From Ctenosaura bakeri (lineage: Eukaryota; Chordata; Lepidosauria; Squamata; Iguanidae): a stretch of 64,000 bases of DNA. The stretch is taken from NCBI GenBank assembly GCA_948474755.1, contig CAOLHI010001287.1, positions 310,001 to 374,000 on the forward strand, read 5' to 3'. The position numbers and the translations under genes are program-made. Positions within the stretch are counted from its first letter, which is position 1; every line of letters starts with the position of its first letter. Below, piece by piece: positions 20,950-32,510 of the stretch. A model generated the notes under the pieces. That model did not search any database, was not told where the DNA came from, and saw only the letters and a list, made by a program, of their open reading frames with translations.

Positions 20950-22335
20950 TCTTTTTTTGTTGAAACACCCCCCCTTCCCACTGCTAGATCCCTTCACATT
21001 GGATAACTGGCTAGGTTTTAATATTCCATTTTGGGCAAGGTAAAAGACTGTGTGGTGACCATCCAGCTTCAGCTTCTCATGAAATAGGTTACCTAGATGC
21101 ATTTCAATCCAGTTTCTGGCCTGGCCAGGGATAGAGATAGCTTTGTTCACTGTGGTGGATGATCTCTACCAGGAATTGAATAATGGGAGTGTATCCCTGT
21201 TGGTTACATTGGACCTCTTGATGACTTCTGGCACTGTTGACCCTGGTGTCATTCTGGGGCTACCTGGCAGGGATGGCAATTGGAAACAGTGTTTTCCTTG
21301 AGGGGTAAGTCAAGAGGGCAATGCTGGAAGACTCTTTTTCGACTCCTTGGCCATTGGCCTATGGGGTCCCCCAGGAGTCTGGTTTTCCCCATAAGCTATT
21401 TATGATCTGCAAGAAACCACATAGAGGTTGTACACGGTTGTGTGGTGCAGTGCCATCCATAGGTAGATGCCACTCAGCTCTGTTATTCCTTTCCACCCAA
21501 ATCCAAGGAAGCTGTATTGGTTCTAAACTGAATGAAGGGCAACAAACTCAAATTTAATCCAGACAGGACAGTGATGTTCCAAGTCAGTTGAAAGGTGGCT
21601 CAGGGAGTAAGGATTCAGCCTGTTATACTTCTCCTGAAAATACAAGCTTGAAGCTTGGATGTACTTCTGAACTCAGGGCCTTTTCACATGGCATTTGTCA
21701 TGTGAAAGGGCCTCCAGAGCATTGAGTGATTGCAAGGACTGTTCCACATGAAGTCCTTGCAATCACGCGATGTTGCCGGGGCCAGCAGATGCTGATCGTG
21801 CAATATATCATTTTCGGCTTCTGGCCAAAAATGATGCATGATCGCGCGTCGCTCTGGGGCCTCACACACACTTACTATCCATGTGGAGCCTCCGGAGATG
21901 CAGCCTTCATGCTTCCTTCCCAAGCGCAGCCTGGGAAAGTACCCGGCTGCACTGTGGGAGGAAGAGGCGGAGCCCTCACGCTGTCTGCCAGCCAGCAGGC
22001 AGCTCCTGTGAAGACAGAGCGGAAAGGACGCGAGTGCCTCTCAGAAGAGGCTGCTCATTCCAGCCCATGCTGGAAGCAGGTAAACTGCGGAAAGGGCCTC
22101 AGCCTTGAGCCTGGCAGCCCAGGTTACAGTGGTATCCAACGGTGAATGTGCACAGTTGAGGCTTGTGCACTAGCTGTGCCTGTTCTTGGGATATAATGCA
22201 TTGTATGTAAGGCTGCTTTTGAAGAGTGTTCAGAAACTTCAGCTGCTCCAAAGAGCTGCATCCAGATTGTTAGCCAGGGCTGACTACAAGGGCACACAGA
22301 TCCCTTCTTGCAGAACTCCACTGGCTGTTGGTGAG
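20950..22335 (+). mobile_element. L2-like LINE RT fragment, split by a MITE
   Basis: The frame reads pieces of an L2/CR1-group RT in order. NNGSVSLLVTLDLL (motif A region) comes first, then FSTPWPLAYGVPQESGFPHKLF (a GVPQGS motif with drift). A catalytic-box remnant around 21440-21480 follows, then the C-terminal thumb after the 21676-22098 insertion (LSLEPGS, then LLLKSVQKLQLLQRAAS-like and LLARADYKG). Numerous stops make it inactive. The same family in better condition is at 28130-30630. Confidence 0.7.
21676..22098. mobile_element. Harbinger-like non-autonomous DNA transposon, TSD TCA
   Basis: The 423-bp element has ends GGGCCTTTTCACATG and GCGGAAAGGGCC. TCA occurs immediately outside both ends (21673-21675, 22099-22101). 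Deleting the element and one TCA lets the L2 frame run on through LLNSALSLEPG, the expected L2 sequence. Hairpins occur at the left end (ACATG...CATGT) and at 21807-21834 (ATCATTTTCGGC with GGCCAAAAATGAT). The minus- and plus-strand open frames across it are not coding. Confidence 0.85.
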
Positions 22336-22339
22336 TAAA

Positions 22340-22940
22340 GGAAGGGAATAAGACAGATGGAAGAGAAAATGATATGAGCAGTAGTGTGCAAGATGCAGTG
22401 GATGGAAAAACTTTGTTGACATGAGGTAAAGTGAAGGAGGGAGTAGGAGAGACACAGGAGTGAGCAATGTAAGCAGCAGGGTGCAAAAAGACAGATAGAA
22501 GCTTGTTATTCAGTTGGACACTTGATGTGAATCTTCAGATTTTGGGGAAATGGCCCCAAACAATGAGAAAGAGACAGAGGTATTTTTTAATTGACTAACT
22601 CCATCTTGGAACTATGGTATGGGCATTTGAACTCTTTCCTTGTATATATGTACCAACAAGTTACATGTACATAAGAGAGGAATGGCATTTACCTCTTCAA
22701 TGTAAACTCTATCCAGGAAATGAAGCAGCACCTACAAGGGTGAGGATGTAGAAAGGACTGATGTCCATGAGAAGTACAAGGACAATATTGGAAAGGGGTG
22801 TATCTGCCACTTTGGGCTGGTGCTTACTTTGATTTATCTTTTTCCTACATCAATTAAATACACCAGTTTCAAAGTTTTCAATGGGTTGGCTGTTTCAGAA
22901 AAAACAAATGAACATAGTATTTACCTTTATCTATCCAACA
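22340..22940. other. No gene recognised
   Basis: Unassigned sequence following the L2 fragment. Confidence 0.4.
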
Positions 22941-22944
22941 ATAC

Positions 22945-23015
22945 CATTAAAGACTAACAAATTGTATTGGCATAAGCTTTTGCAGAGTTCAGCCCTCTTC
23001 ATCAGGTGCATCGAG
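22945..23015 (-). mobile_element. SINE fragment
   Basis: On the minus strand, GATGAAGAGGGCTGAACTCT, then AAAAGCTTATGCC, then TTTGTTAGTCTTTAATGG matches the common reptile SINE segment that normally reads GAAGTGGGCT...AAAGCTTATGCC...TTAGTCT(C/T)TAAGG. Confidence 0.55.
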
Positions 23016-23361
23016 AGTATCTCATTTGGCAAATATCAATAGACAAGTTTATAGGCATTATTGTTATTTATCCTTATTTATTTATTTATCCCTAGTCATC
23101 TTGCCTAGTGAACCCAATGGCAATCACTTTCAGGGGCTTCTTCTGATATCTGTAGCTTTTTGCCATAAGTGAAAAATTGATTTAAAAAAAAAAAAGGTAG
23201 CCTGAAGAGAACACCACTAGAAGTGTCTGTACATGACAAAAGATTAACATTTTTGCTGTTCCTTTATTTATACTCTGTTGGGAATGTACATGTCTACGAG
23301 TTTTTCTCCTTGCTATTAATTCCTGCAGTAACCATATATGATATAGATTGGCTGAGAAGCA

Positions 23362-23465
23362 GGAGTGGCCTATAGTCACATGATTAATTCTCCGAGCAAG
23401 CAGAGATTTGAATTTGGGTCTCCCTGTTCTGAGTCCAGCACTAAAGCATTTCTCTATACTTGTTT
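23362..23465 (-). mobile_element. tRNA-derived SINE head fragment
   Basis: AGCAGAGATTTGAATTTGGG with GTCCAGCACTAAAGCATTTC is the complement of a SINE tRNA head; the B box lies at AAATTCAAATCTC in minus reading. Confidence 0.5.
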
Positions 23466-24568
23466 TGTCAGATCAGTTGTAACTGCAAAAAGTGGTATGA
23501 TATTTGAAACAAAGTGAGAGAGAAAATGCAATAATTAAAGTGTCTAATTTGCATAATCAGAATGGAAATAAGGGTCATTTCAATAATTAGAATAATTTGC
23601 ATAATGTGCACATTAGATGTCTAGATTTGAAAAACTGGAAATGGCAACCTTATCTAAACAGTTCTGGTCCCAGTTATCTTAAGGATTATATCCTCCTATA
23701 TGAGTCTGCCTGTGTTTTTTGGGTCTGAGGAGGCTATTTGTCTTTGAATAAGTCCTTGAATAAGTGGCGCTGGGAACTGTAATAATATTTTGAAGAAGAC
23801 GGATTTCTATGAGCCTCTTTGAGCTTTTTTCTTTTTCTTTTTCTTTTCCTGGACTTGTGTTTTTTCCATGAGAAGCAGAGGACGGTATAAGAGTGGAAGT
23901 GCTGAACAGGAAGGCTGGAGTGAGCGAGAGGGACACTTTTTTTTTTTTTTGAGTGATGAATTTCTTTTTACATATGGAACAGTAATATTTCTGGAATGAG
24001 TATATAAGGTTAATATTGTTTACTTCAATGTAAACTTAATTTGAATTTAAGTAGTCAAGATCTTTCTTTTCTTTTTCTCTTGTATATATTTTGAAGATTT
24101 TGAAAATTCAGAAAATCTCTGTGTTATACTATTTCACTTTAATAGCTGATTATCTGATATCCATCTGAAAAAATATTATCAATAGGAGAAATTAGTCTAC
24201 TTAAATAATTATATTATATATTACAATACATTCTTAACAATCTTTTATAATTTGGGTTGGAAAAATATCTGGTAAAAACTATATGGTTTTGTTAATTTGT
24301 TAATTATCTTATACTTGCTATATATTGTTTTGTCTGAATTAATAGTGGGATTTTGAAAGGTAAAGTTGGGATTATATAGGTATATATATATTACTATATA
24401 ATTTATACTGATAGAATATAGAATATAGAATGTAAAAGGAGGAAATTTGAATACCAAACCAATTGTTTTATCCTCACTTATTGTTAAAATTTTGAGTGTG
24501 TTGTTATATTGCTGAATTTAGTTTTTCTCCTGTGATAGTAATATAGAAATAATACAAAAATATTATCA

Positions 24569-25576
24569 ATGGCTACTGCTACAAGAAGGGCACAGGCCCA
24601 AAGTAAACCTCCTATTCAACAGGCTAGGAGAGCTTCAACTGATTCAGCTACCATGTCCACAGATACCAGTGTTATTTTGGAGGCACTAAAAAAATATAGA
24701 CAAGAACTCCGTCAAGAAATAAAGCAGGATATTAAAGATTCCAGGAACGAAATTAAAGCTGAAATAAAGAAAGAAATTGAAGGATTGAGTGAAAAAATGA
24801 ACTTGATCTCTAAAGAAGTTTCTAATATTAAAGCTGAAATGGAAGTAATTCAGAACAGGACAAGAGAAATCGAAGAAAAAACACAAAAATTATCGGATAA
24901 ACAATTGCAAGAAGAAACTACTTTAAATAGAATGGAGATGAGATACCGTGACCGATGCTTGAAAATTAGAGGCCTTAACGAACAAGAGCAGGAAGCTATC
25001 TATGATAAAATTGTTCATGCACTAGTGGAATATCTGCAGTTACCGGAAGATAGATTGCATGCTTCGATAGAAAGAATATTTAGAATAAATTCATGTTTAG
25101 CCCGGGAGAAGAATCAGCCTAGAGATGTTGTTATAGTCTTCTCTAACCTGAGGACGAGAGAGATCATTCTCCAAAGGAACTACCAAGAAAAACTACGTAT
25201 CAATTCGCAAGACGTTAACATTTACAAAGATATACCATCTCAGATTTTGAGAAGACGACAGGATTATAAATTCTTGACACAATTTCTGAACAAGCAAAAA
25301 ATAAATTATTCCTGGAATAGAACGGAAGGGGTCTTTTTTAAATATAATCAAAAGAACTATAGGATAAATAATATTGATAAGGCTAAAAAAATTTATGGAA
25401 AATTGAAGAAAGAAATTGAAAGAATGGCCAGACAAAGATATCCTACTAGACAATTCGAAAGATCCGAACACAATGAGATGGGAGCAACATCTGGAGACTC
25501 CAAGGAGGAAGATCCAGAATCACTAGAAGATATGGATGAACCAGAAGGAGACCAGGAAAAGGAAGAAGGTGACTAG
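24569..25576 (+). CDS. L1 ORF1 protein (ORF1p)
   Basis: The 335-residue open frame is close to the 338 residues of human ORF1p. ORF1p is an RNA-binding trimeric chaperone that packages L1 RNA into cytoplasmic particles with ORF2p. Residues 1-35 are a basic, Ser/Thr-rich N-terminus. Residues 36-125 form a Glu/Lys-rich heptad region, a coiled coil. Residues 128-205 are the RRM, with CLKIRGL (130-136) and RDVVIVFSNL (185-194) as its two conserved strands. Residues 210-285 are the C-terminal RNA-binding domain (IYKDIPSQILRRRQDYKFL). Residues 300-335 form an acidic tail. The first ATG of the frame gives the normal family length. No stop or frameshift is present, so the protein could be made, but the partner ORF2 in this copy is dead. 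Confidence 0.88.
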   Translation: MATATRRAQAQSKPPIQQARRASTDSATMSTDTSVILEALKKYRQELRQEIKQDIKDSRNEIKAEIKKEIEGLSEKMNLISKEVSNIKAEMEVIQNRTREIEEKTQKLSDKQLQEETTLNRMEMRYRDRCLKIRGLNEQEQEAIYDKIVHALVEYLQLPEDRLHASIERIFRINSCLAREKNQPRDVVIVFSNLRTREIILQRNYQEKLRINSQDVNIYKDIPSQILRRRQDYKFLTQFLNKQKINYSWNRTEGVFFKYNQKNYRINNIDKAKKIYGKLKKEIERMARQRYPTRQFERSEHNEMGATSGDSKEEDPESLEDMDEPEGDQEKEEGD

Positions 25577-25639
25577 CCAACTGAAAGTGAAACTGAATGC
25601 GTCGAAGAAATATAGGAAGATTAACCTATTGACATAAAG

Positions 25640-27663
25640 ATGGCGACTAAGGATTTAAAGATATTTTCTTGGAACGTCAAAGGCCTAAACTCGCAGTATA
25701 AACTGAGAAACGTGTTTCATTACCTGGGGAAGACTGATTATGATATCATCTCTTGACTGTGGGGATAATTTTATTTCCTGGATGCAGGCTATTTATAGAA
25801 AACAAACTGCAAAAATTATCATAAATGGGGAACTGACAGATGAGATTCAAATCAAGAAAGGGACTAGGCAAGGCTGTCCTATATCTCCATTGCTTCACTT
25901 GAAACATTAAATATTACTATCAGAGAAAATGCTACCATAAAGAGGAATTCGGTTAAAAGGTCAAGAATATAAACTTCGCGCATTCGCGGACGACCTTGTC
26001 TTCATCGAGGATCCCACTTTGGGAATTGTAGAGCTTATGAAAGACATACAAGAATTCGGTGAGGCAACTGGTCTGAAAATTAGTAAGAGTAAATCATATC
26101 TCATGACCAAGAATATGAATAAACGAGAGAAAGAAGAGGTGATTAAGCTCACTGGATGTGAAATACAAAGGAAAATAAAATATCTAGGCATATGGATCAC
26201 AGAAAGAAATAAAGATCTCTTTGAAAACAACTATAATAAAATTTGGAAAGAAATGATTCTTGACTTAAGAAGATGGACTAAATTAAAGCTTTCACTGCTT
26301 GGCAGGATTGCCACTATTAAAATGAATATCTTACCAAAATTTATTTTCTTATTCCAAAATTTACAGATTATGACCAATGATAAAGTTTTAAAAACTGGAA
26401 CAAAGAAATTTCAAAATATATCTGGGCGGGTAGAAAACCGAAAGTAAGATGGAAACTACTCTCGGAAAGACTTGAAAAAGGAGGATTCGGTCTACCGGAC
26501 CTTAGATTATACTATTATGCAAACGCCCTGGTATGGCTTGAAGATTGGATATTACTAAAAGATAGTAAGTTGTTATCATTAGAAGGTGCCAATATGCGTT
26601 TTGGCTTTCACGTCTACCTTTGGTATAATAAAGATAAGATCGATAGTGATTTCAGTAATCACTATATAAGAAAATCATTGTTAAGAATTTGGAAAATTGT
26701 AAAAAAAAACAACCCTATATTCAAAAATTCCCCTTTGGATATTACCACAAGAGGCTTTCTTTAGTCAATGGTCAGAAAAATCAAAATGCGAGTGGCTCAG
26801 ATATGAAGACCTACTATTGATAAAAAATGCTGATGAAATTAGGCTGAAGACACGAGAGGAACTGCAAAAGGAAGATCTTCCATTAAACTGGTTTTCATAT
26901 CTTCAGATAAAGGAAAGATTTAAAATAGATCTGAAATTGGAAGGATTTGCCTGTCAAAAAACATATAACGAAATTGAAAAAATATACTTTCTAAAAACCA
27001 AACAGAAAGCGTCCCTCTTCTATAAATACTTGAATTGGAGAAAATTGGAATATGAAGAAGTCAAGGAAGTGATGATAAAGTGGGCATGAAATTTTCAGCG
27101 AACTATCCCTTTAGAAGTTTGGGGAGCATCTTGGATAAACACTATGGAATTCACAAGCCTTCAGGAAATCAAGGAAAATTATTTAAAAATGATGTTTAGG
27201 ACTTACTTAACTCCGGAGAAAATTAACAGAATGTATCATACGGGAGACGACAAATGCTGGAAGTGCAAAGAAAGTATTAGCACCTTTTACCATATTTGGT
27301 GGTAGTGTCCCCGCACAAAGAAGTTTTGGATAAAGATACATGATTGTATACAAGAAATATATAACATCATATTCCCTATGGATCTGGCCTTTTTCCTTCT
27401 AAATATGACCAATATATTTGATAGATAGTTTCATGTCAAAAATAAGAGAACTCTATTATATCTAGCTACAGCTGCAAGAATAACTTTTGCGAGATTTTGG
27501 AAACTATCTGAAATTCCAGATATACATGTGTGGTTTCAAAAAGTGCTGGATTATAAACAGCTGGATCTCCTGTCGGCTAGACTAAAGGGCAAACAAGAAA
27601 ATATTGTGGAACAGGATTGGAAACTGATTGTAAAATATATGCTGCTAAGAAGATATAGTACAT
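25640..27663 (+). pseudogene. L1 ORF2 remnant with internal deletion
   Basis: ATG at 25640 opens the endonuclease N-terminus (LKIFSWNVKGLNSQYKLRN), which stops at 25754-25756. The text then jumps to the RT core (KKGTRQGCPISPLL, then FADDLVFIEDP around 25980-26010 with both catalytic Asp). It goes on through the thumb (YLGIWITERNKDLFENNY and GRIATIKMNILPKF) to the C-terminal region with CWKCKESISTFYHIWW, stop, C, a damaged cysteine motif. The endonuclease catalytic residues and the N-terminal half of the RT are deleted. Several further frameshifts and stops follow. ORF2p would supply nicking and reverse transcription; this copy cannot. Confidence 0.85.
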
Positions 27664-28129
27664 AAACAAGTTGTTAATTTTAGAGGTTAACTTCCACGAC
27701 GTTACTCGTCTTAAAGTGGTATTTAATAGGTAATATATTATATAAGTATGATACAAATAAGGTAACAAAGACGGAATTGTGCTTAAAAATAATTTTTATT
27801 TATTTACTTGTATATTTATTTAGTTTTTCAGAAAAGAGAAATGCATGGGTAATAGAACTAAAGGTATCTGGGGAGCATATGTAAGTTGAGATTAGCTGGT
27901 AGTGGAACTCTTAACGGGGGCAAGGAAGTCATGGTAATGCATAGCAAAAGAAAAAAAATCTTACGATTGTAGTAAATATTCGGACTATGCATTGCCAATA
28001 AGAAATGTATATTTATTAATTTGTTACTACGAAACTTCTCAGTGTAATCATGAGTGTAAAAGATTGATTTTATTGTGTAAATATATGTTTTAAAAAGTGT
28101 AAAAAAAAAAAGAAAGAAACTGCCCTGTT

Positions 28130-30630
28130 GGGAATGGCTCAGGACTTCATGTCTTCCATGGGTCTGTCCTGAGTGGTATCTGGCCTTATTCATGCTCCTA
28201 GACACACTTGGGATCTTGTTCCCTATAGTGAACGTGGTGAATGTGATCTGGGAGTGGAGGAACTGTCTATAGTTCCATTGTTATGGGCAGATCACCAGAT
28301 GATGTGGTTTAGACTTGTTGGGACAGAATCTCTAGAGGACTCGGGAGCCCGTTAAAATGGTTCACCCCAGGAGGCATATGGATCTGGGTGGGTTACTGAT
28401 GGCTGATGGGAAGTTTTCTGTTGCCTTGGCAGGCAATTATGTTAAAGTCTTAGTCAAGCTCTGGAATGGAGATATGACCAGAGCAGTGGACATGATCCCT
28501 CCTAAGCATCCCTTCTCATGGAATGGAGCCAAACCATACCCCTGCTTTTCCTGGGAATTAGCGGTGATGAAACAAATAAGAAGGTAACTAGAACAAATGT
28601 TGGTAGAAAATGTGGAGCAGGACCACTTGAACACAAGCTAAAGCTTATCTGATGTCCTACTCACTGGCAATACAGATAGCAATGGCAAATTTATTCTCCA
28701 ACTCTATTATGAGTGCAAGGAGCCAGCTAACAGACCTCTTTCTAGTGGTCAGGGATCTTCTACAAGAGAGGACATTCTGACCACTCAACAGCCCACTTCA
28801 AACAACTTGCCCAGCACTTTCTATGTCAAATCATTCAGTTCCACTCTGATTTGGATGCTATAACAAATACAGGTCCAGTGGATATAACTATGTCGTCTGT
28901 TTGTCCAGTGATAATGGGTATTTTCAATTTGTGCAATCTGAGGATGTGGACAGGATTTTTAGAGAGATGACAGTCACCACATGTGTGCTAGATGCTTGCT
29001 TTTCTCAGCTTATTAAAAAAGACAGAGAGGGTTAGAGGTCCAACTTGTCTGATGGAGATTGGAAAAGCCTTTCCTGAATTCCACCATTCTGGATAATTAC
29101 CAGCCAGTTATAAAATCTGTTTTTGGGCAAGATCCTGGAGCAAGTTGTAGCTTCCGAGCTCAGGGTTTTTTGGTTGAGATGAATTATCCATTTCATGCCT
29201 GGTTATGGGACAGAAATGGCTTTGATTGCCTTGTTGGATAGCCTGTGCTGAGAACTAGACAGGGGCAGTATGTCTCTGTTGGTTCTACTCGACCTCTCTA
29301 TACTCTCAGTATCAGTATCTATACTCTCAGTCACCTTGCTGAGATAGGACTTGGGGGCACTGGCTTACAGTGGTGTCATTCCTTCAAATAACCTGGAACT
29401 TAGCCATATAGAGATGACCCCAGAAGGTGTGCTAGGTGTCCCCTTTTCAACTCCTTGGCTGTTGGCCTATGGGGTCCCTCAGGGCTTGGTTCTATGACAT
29501 ATATATGAAACTACTGGGAGAGGTGGTCCAGAGTTTCGGAGTTTGGTGTGAACGATGTCCAATTCTACTACTTCTTTCCACCACAATCCAAGGATGCTAT
29601 TTCAGTCCTAAATTGCTGCCTGCCATCAGTAATGCAACGAATGAGAACAAACAAATTGAAACATAATCCAGAAAAGGCAGACGTGGTCCTGGTCAGTTGA
29701 AAGACAGATTAGGGAATAGGGATTCAGACTGTGCTAGATGAGGTTATATGCCCCCTGAAGACACAGGTTTGCAGCTTGGGTATGTTCCTGGATTTGATCT
29801 GGAGCCCCAGGTAATAGCTAGGAGTACATTAAGGCTTGTGCACTAGTTGCACTCATTCCTTGAGAAATCAGATCTGGCCACAGTGGCATATGCTTTAGTT
29901 ACATCCCAGATGGATTCTGTAATGTACTCTACATGGGGCTAGCTTTGAAAAGTGTTCAGAAATTTTGACTGTCTCAAAAATCTGCAGCCAGATTGCTAAC
30001 TGGGGCTGGTTACTGGGAGCACACAACTCCCTTTGTTATAACAGCTCCACTGGCTGCCAGTCCATGTACAACCACAATTCAAAGTTCTGCTTTTAACCTA
30101 TAAAGCCCTATATGGCTCAGGTCCAAGTTATCTGAAGGATAATGAAATGACTTGAAGGCACACAACAGTAACAATTCTCCCTTACAAACTTGTTCATGCT
30201 TTGAGATCTGCTGGGGAGTCTGTCTCTGTGTCTAACCGCACTCACAGATATACCTGGTGGGAACACAGGAGAAGCTCTTCTCAGTGGCTGCCCCACTCTC
30301 TTGAACTTTCTTTCCAAAGAGGTCAGATTAGCACCCTCCCTGCTTTGTTTCCATAAACAGCTGAAGACTTTTCTAGTTTGACAGGCCCTTGAGGATTGTT
30401 TAGGCAGGATGAGAATTATACAGTGTGCTGGATTTTCAATATTTTGTTATTGTTGTGCTTATTACAGCTTATATTTTCAAGTGGTCTTATTTTTTTTGGA
30501 TAGTTCATTTTTAAAACTTTTTTATTTTGTGAATTTTTAAATATTTTATTAAAAAAAAAACTATTGTTAAGCCACTTTGAGTCCCAAACTGGGGGAAAAG
30601 TAGGATAAAATTAATATAATAGTGATGATA
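28130..30630 (+). mobile_element. L2-like LINE, 5'-truncated, with 3' terminus
   Basis: Beginning just after the L1 tail, frame-shifted pieces read L2 ORF2 in order. They are the endonuclease end (LLWADHQMMWFRL), the linker (KHPFSWNGAKPYPCFSWELA), PVIMGIFNL, DNYQPVI, the RT (LLVLLDLS-like, GVPQG region and LNPEKADVVL-like), then LTYKALYGSGPSYLKD and YKLVHALRSAGESVSVSNR, then LPHSLELSFQ. The 3' end carries AAGCCACTTTGAGTCCC and a simple ATAATAGTGATGAT tail. Many stops are present; the element is dead. Confidence 0.75.
30144..30176 (+). mobile_element. SINE 3'-tail fragment inside L2
   Basis: GAAATGACTTGAAGGCACAC followed by AACAGTAACAA is the tail of the SINE family found at 3316 and 46718. 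It sits between two adjacent conserved parts of the L2 protein (YLKD and LPYKLVHALRS). Confidence 0.5.
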
Positions 30631-30639
30631 CTTTTATAA

Positions 30640-31090
30640 TTACATTTAATTATATTTTGTATGAAGTAAAAAATTTTGGCTGTGTAAGTCTACTACAAGT
30701 CTACTGTATCCCTGATGGCTCTTAAGGATGTGCCTAAATACTTCCAGTGCAGGACCACTCACCAGCTCCTAGGCCAGTTTACAGAACTCAGAAAAGCAGA
30801 ACACAGACCCCTCTCAGACCAGAATCTTCCTGTGGCTTTACACTAATAGGTAGCAAGTGTGTACCCAATTTAGCTGCTGCCACCACCTTCTGTGATTCTT
30901 GGGCTGATAGAAGTTTTGCACATGGATGAATGAAACAAGTGAGGGTTTATACCCCTAGTATACACCCCTGAACACCTCATTTTATCCTGGAAGTGTGATT
31001 TAATTTTCTGCCAACACATTGCCAAATTTCAGCAGTGCAATTACAAGGGATGTGACACTGATAAGGGTTATCAAAATCAACACAAGGATA
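30640..31090. other. No gene recognised
   Basis: Unassigned sequence between an L2 end and a SINE. Confidence 0.4.
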
Positions 31091-31094
31091 CTCC

Positions 31095-31260
31095 ACTCTA
31101 TGGCGTCAAACAGGACTCTTTTCCAGCTATACTTGGAGACATCAGGAGTCAGACCTAAGATCTCCTGTTGGTATAGCATGTGTTCTGTCACTGAGCTACA
31201 GAACTTCCCTGGAGGGCCAGAGCAAAGACCTACCTAGTCCATCAGTCTGCTTCTCACAGA
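31095..31260 (-). mobile_element. tRNA-derived SINE
   Basis: In minus reading the head has GTAGCTCAGTGACAGAACAC (A-box region) and GGTCTGACTCC (B-box region) with about tRNA spacing, followed by ATGTCTCCAAGTATAGCTGG. It is not a tRNA gene, because the acceptor and anticodon stems cannot be formed. At 31220-31260 a further piece (CCTAGTCCATCAGTCTGC) resembles another SINE body. Confidence 0.6.
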
Positions 31261-32109
31261 AACCAAGCAAGTGTCTCACAAATATGGTAGGAAGACAAAT
31301 ATTTTCACAAGAAAACTAATCCCATATATTCAGCCAAAAGTACTAGTCCAATAGGTCAGCAAAGCAAAACTTAAAATAAGAGTGGGGAGGGGAGAAAATA
31401 AAATCTTATCTATTCCTCTTTGTTAATTTAAACTCCTTTCTGAGATTAATCAAATGTTTTGGCAAACTGGTAGAAAACAGCTGCACTCACATTCCATCCA
31501 GGGAGTAAAACAGGGCAGAAAGCAAAGAGAATGTGACAGACAATGGAAACGAGAGGTTTCATTTCACACAATGAAAGGATTTGCTTGTCTTTCAGGTGCT
31601 GGTCCACTGCTGAGTGATTGCAGGTGTCCTGGAATCAAAAAAGAGAAATTCATGCTACAGTTGATCTAACACACAGCTTGATGTAATGCTGTTCAGGATA
31701 TGAATGACAGGGCTATTGTTGTGGGGTCAGTTTAGACCATGATGTCATTCACTTCTATCCTGGATCTGGAGAAATAGCTCAGACTCAAACCCCATCAGCA
31801 AATGGCAGATATCATTTGTTTATATTGCATTAAGAAGCTGCACAATAAAATTCCTGTACAACAAAAGCTGTACAATAAAAGACAAATCCTTTCTAACATT
31901 TTGCTTCATGATTATTTCACACCATTCACTATGACAAAAATGATGGAAGAGGAAGATGTGATCTTCCTAGAAACATGAAAAATAATCATTAATATTTATC
32001 TTCCTAGAAATTTGGGGTGGGGTCCTGCTACTCAAAACATCATTCTGAGGAACAGGAGACCAATCACGTGTTTCTTCACAATTTGGGACTTACTTGGTTG
32101 GGAAAAATA
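31261..32109. other. No gene recognised
   Basis: Contains a short near-duplication of ATCTTCCTAGAAA at about 31962 and 31999. Otherwise unassigned. Confidence 0.4.
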
Positions 32110-32510
32110 AGTTTTTAGGTTCTATGACAAAAATGCATGATGTTTCATTGTGCAGAATCTGTGTTTATGGGTAGAAAACAGCTATTTTTCACAAAATATA
32201 CTGATGCCGGCCATATTTTTTTTCAGAAAACACAAGTGGGAAAACACATAGTTCTTTTGCATGGTGATCTGTATATGTACAAACTGCATAAATTCTGCAC
32301 AGTTTGCATGACTATGCCATTTGCACAAATACATTTTTACTTATGCAAAAAAAAAAATGTTTTCCTGCACTATTTTCTGCCTCTACCCACCATTTTTGCA
32401 AAAGAATCAGTGAATTTTGCACAAAATACATATTTTCTACTCCTGAATGTGTTTTCTGCACAGGAAAAACCATGTCCAATTTTGTAGGTATAAATTTTCC
32501 CTGAAGGAGT
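32110..32510. repeat. TTTTCTGCACAG-type self-complementary repeat (copy 1)
   Basis: Degenerate blocks such as TGTTTTCTGCACAGGAAAA, AATTCTGCACAGTTTGC and AATTTTGCACAAAATAC recur every 20-40 bp. The block TTTTCTGCACAGAAAA is close to its own complement. The overlapping open frames on both strands reflect this symmetry. Related copies are at 51470-52010 and 61590-61920. Confidence 0.6.

Larger units (their letters stand above)
23680..28115 (+). mobile_element. L1 LINE with intact ORF1 and internally deleted ORF2
   Basis: A 5' region of about 890 bp (boundary estimated), ORF1 at 24569-25576, a short intergenic gap, an ORF2 remnant (25640-27663), a 3' UTR and an A-rich end near 28096-28112 appear in canonical L1 order. 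ORF2 starts 63 bp after the ORF1 stop. Roughly 1.6-1.8 kb of ORF2 is missing between the start of the endonuclease and the middle of the RT. Having both ends while lacking the middle is unlike the usual 5' truncation. Confidence 0.82.

Noticed and set aside
23680..24568. Host promoter upstream of an intact open frame
   Set aside because: The open frame is L1 ORF1, so the upstream region is best read as the L1 5' region.
31140..31215. tRNA gene on the minus strand
   Set aside because: A- and B-box-like motifs are present but acceptor and anticodon stems cannot pair; it is a SINE head.
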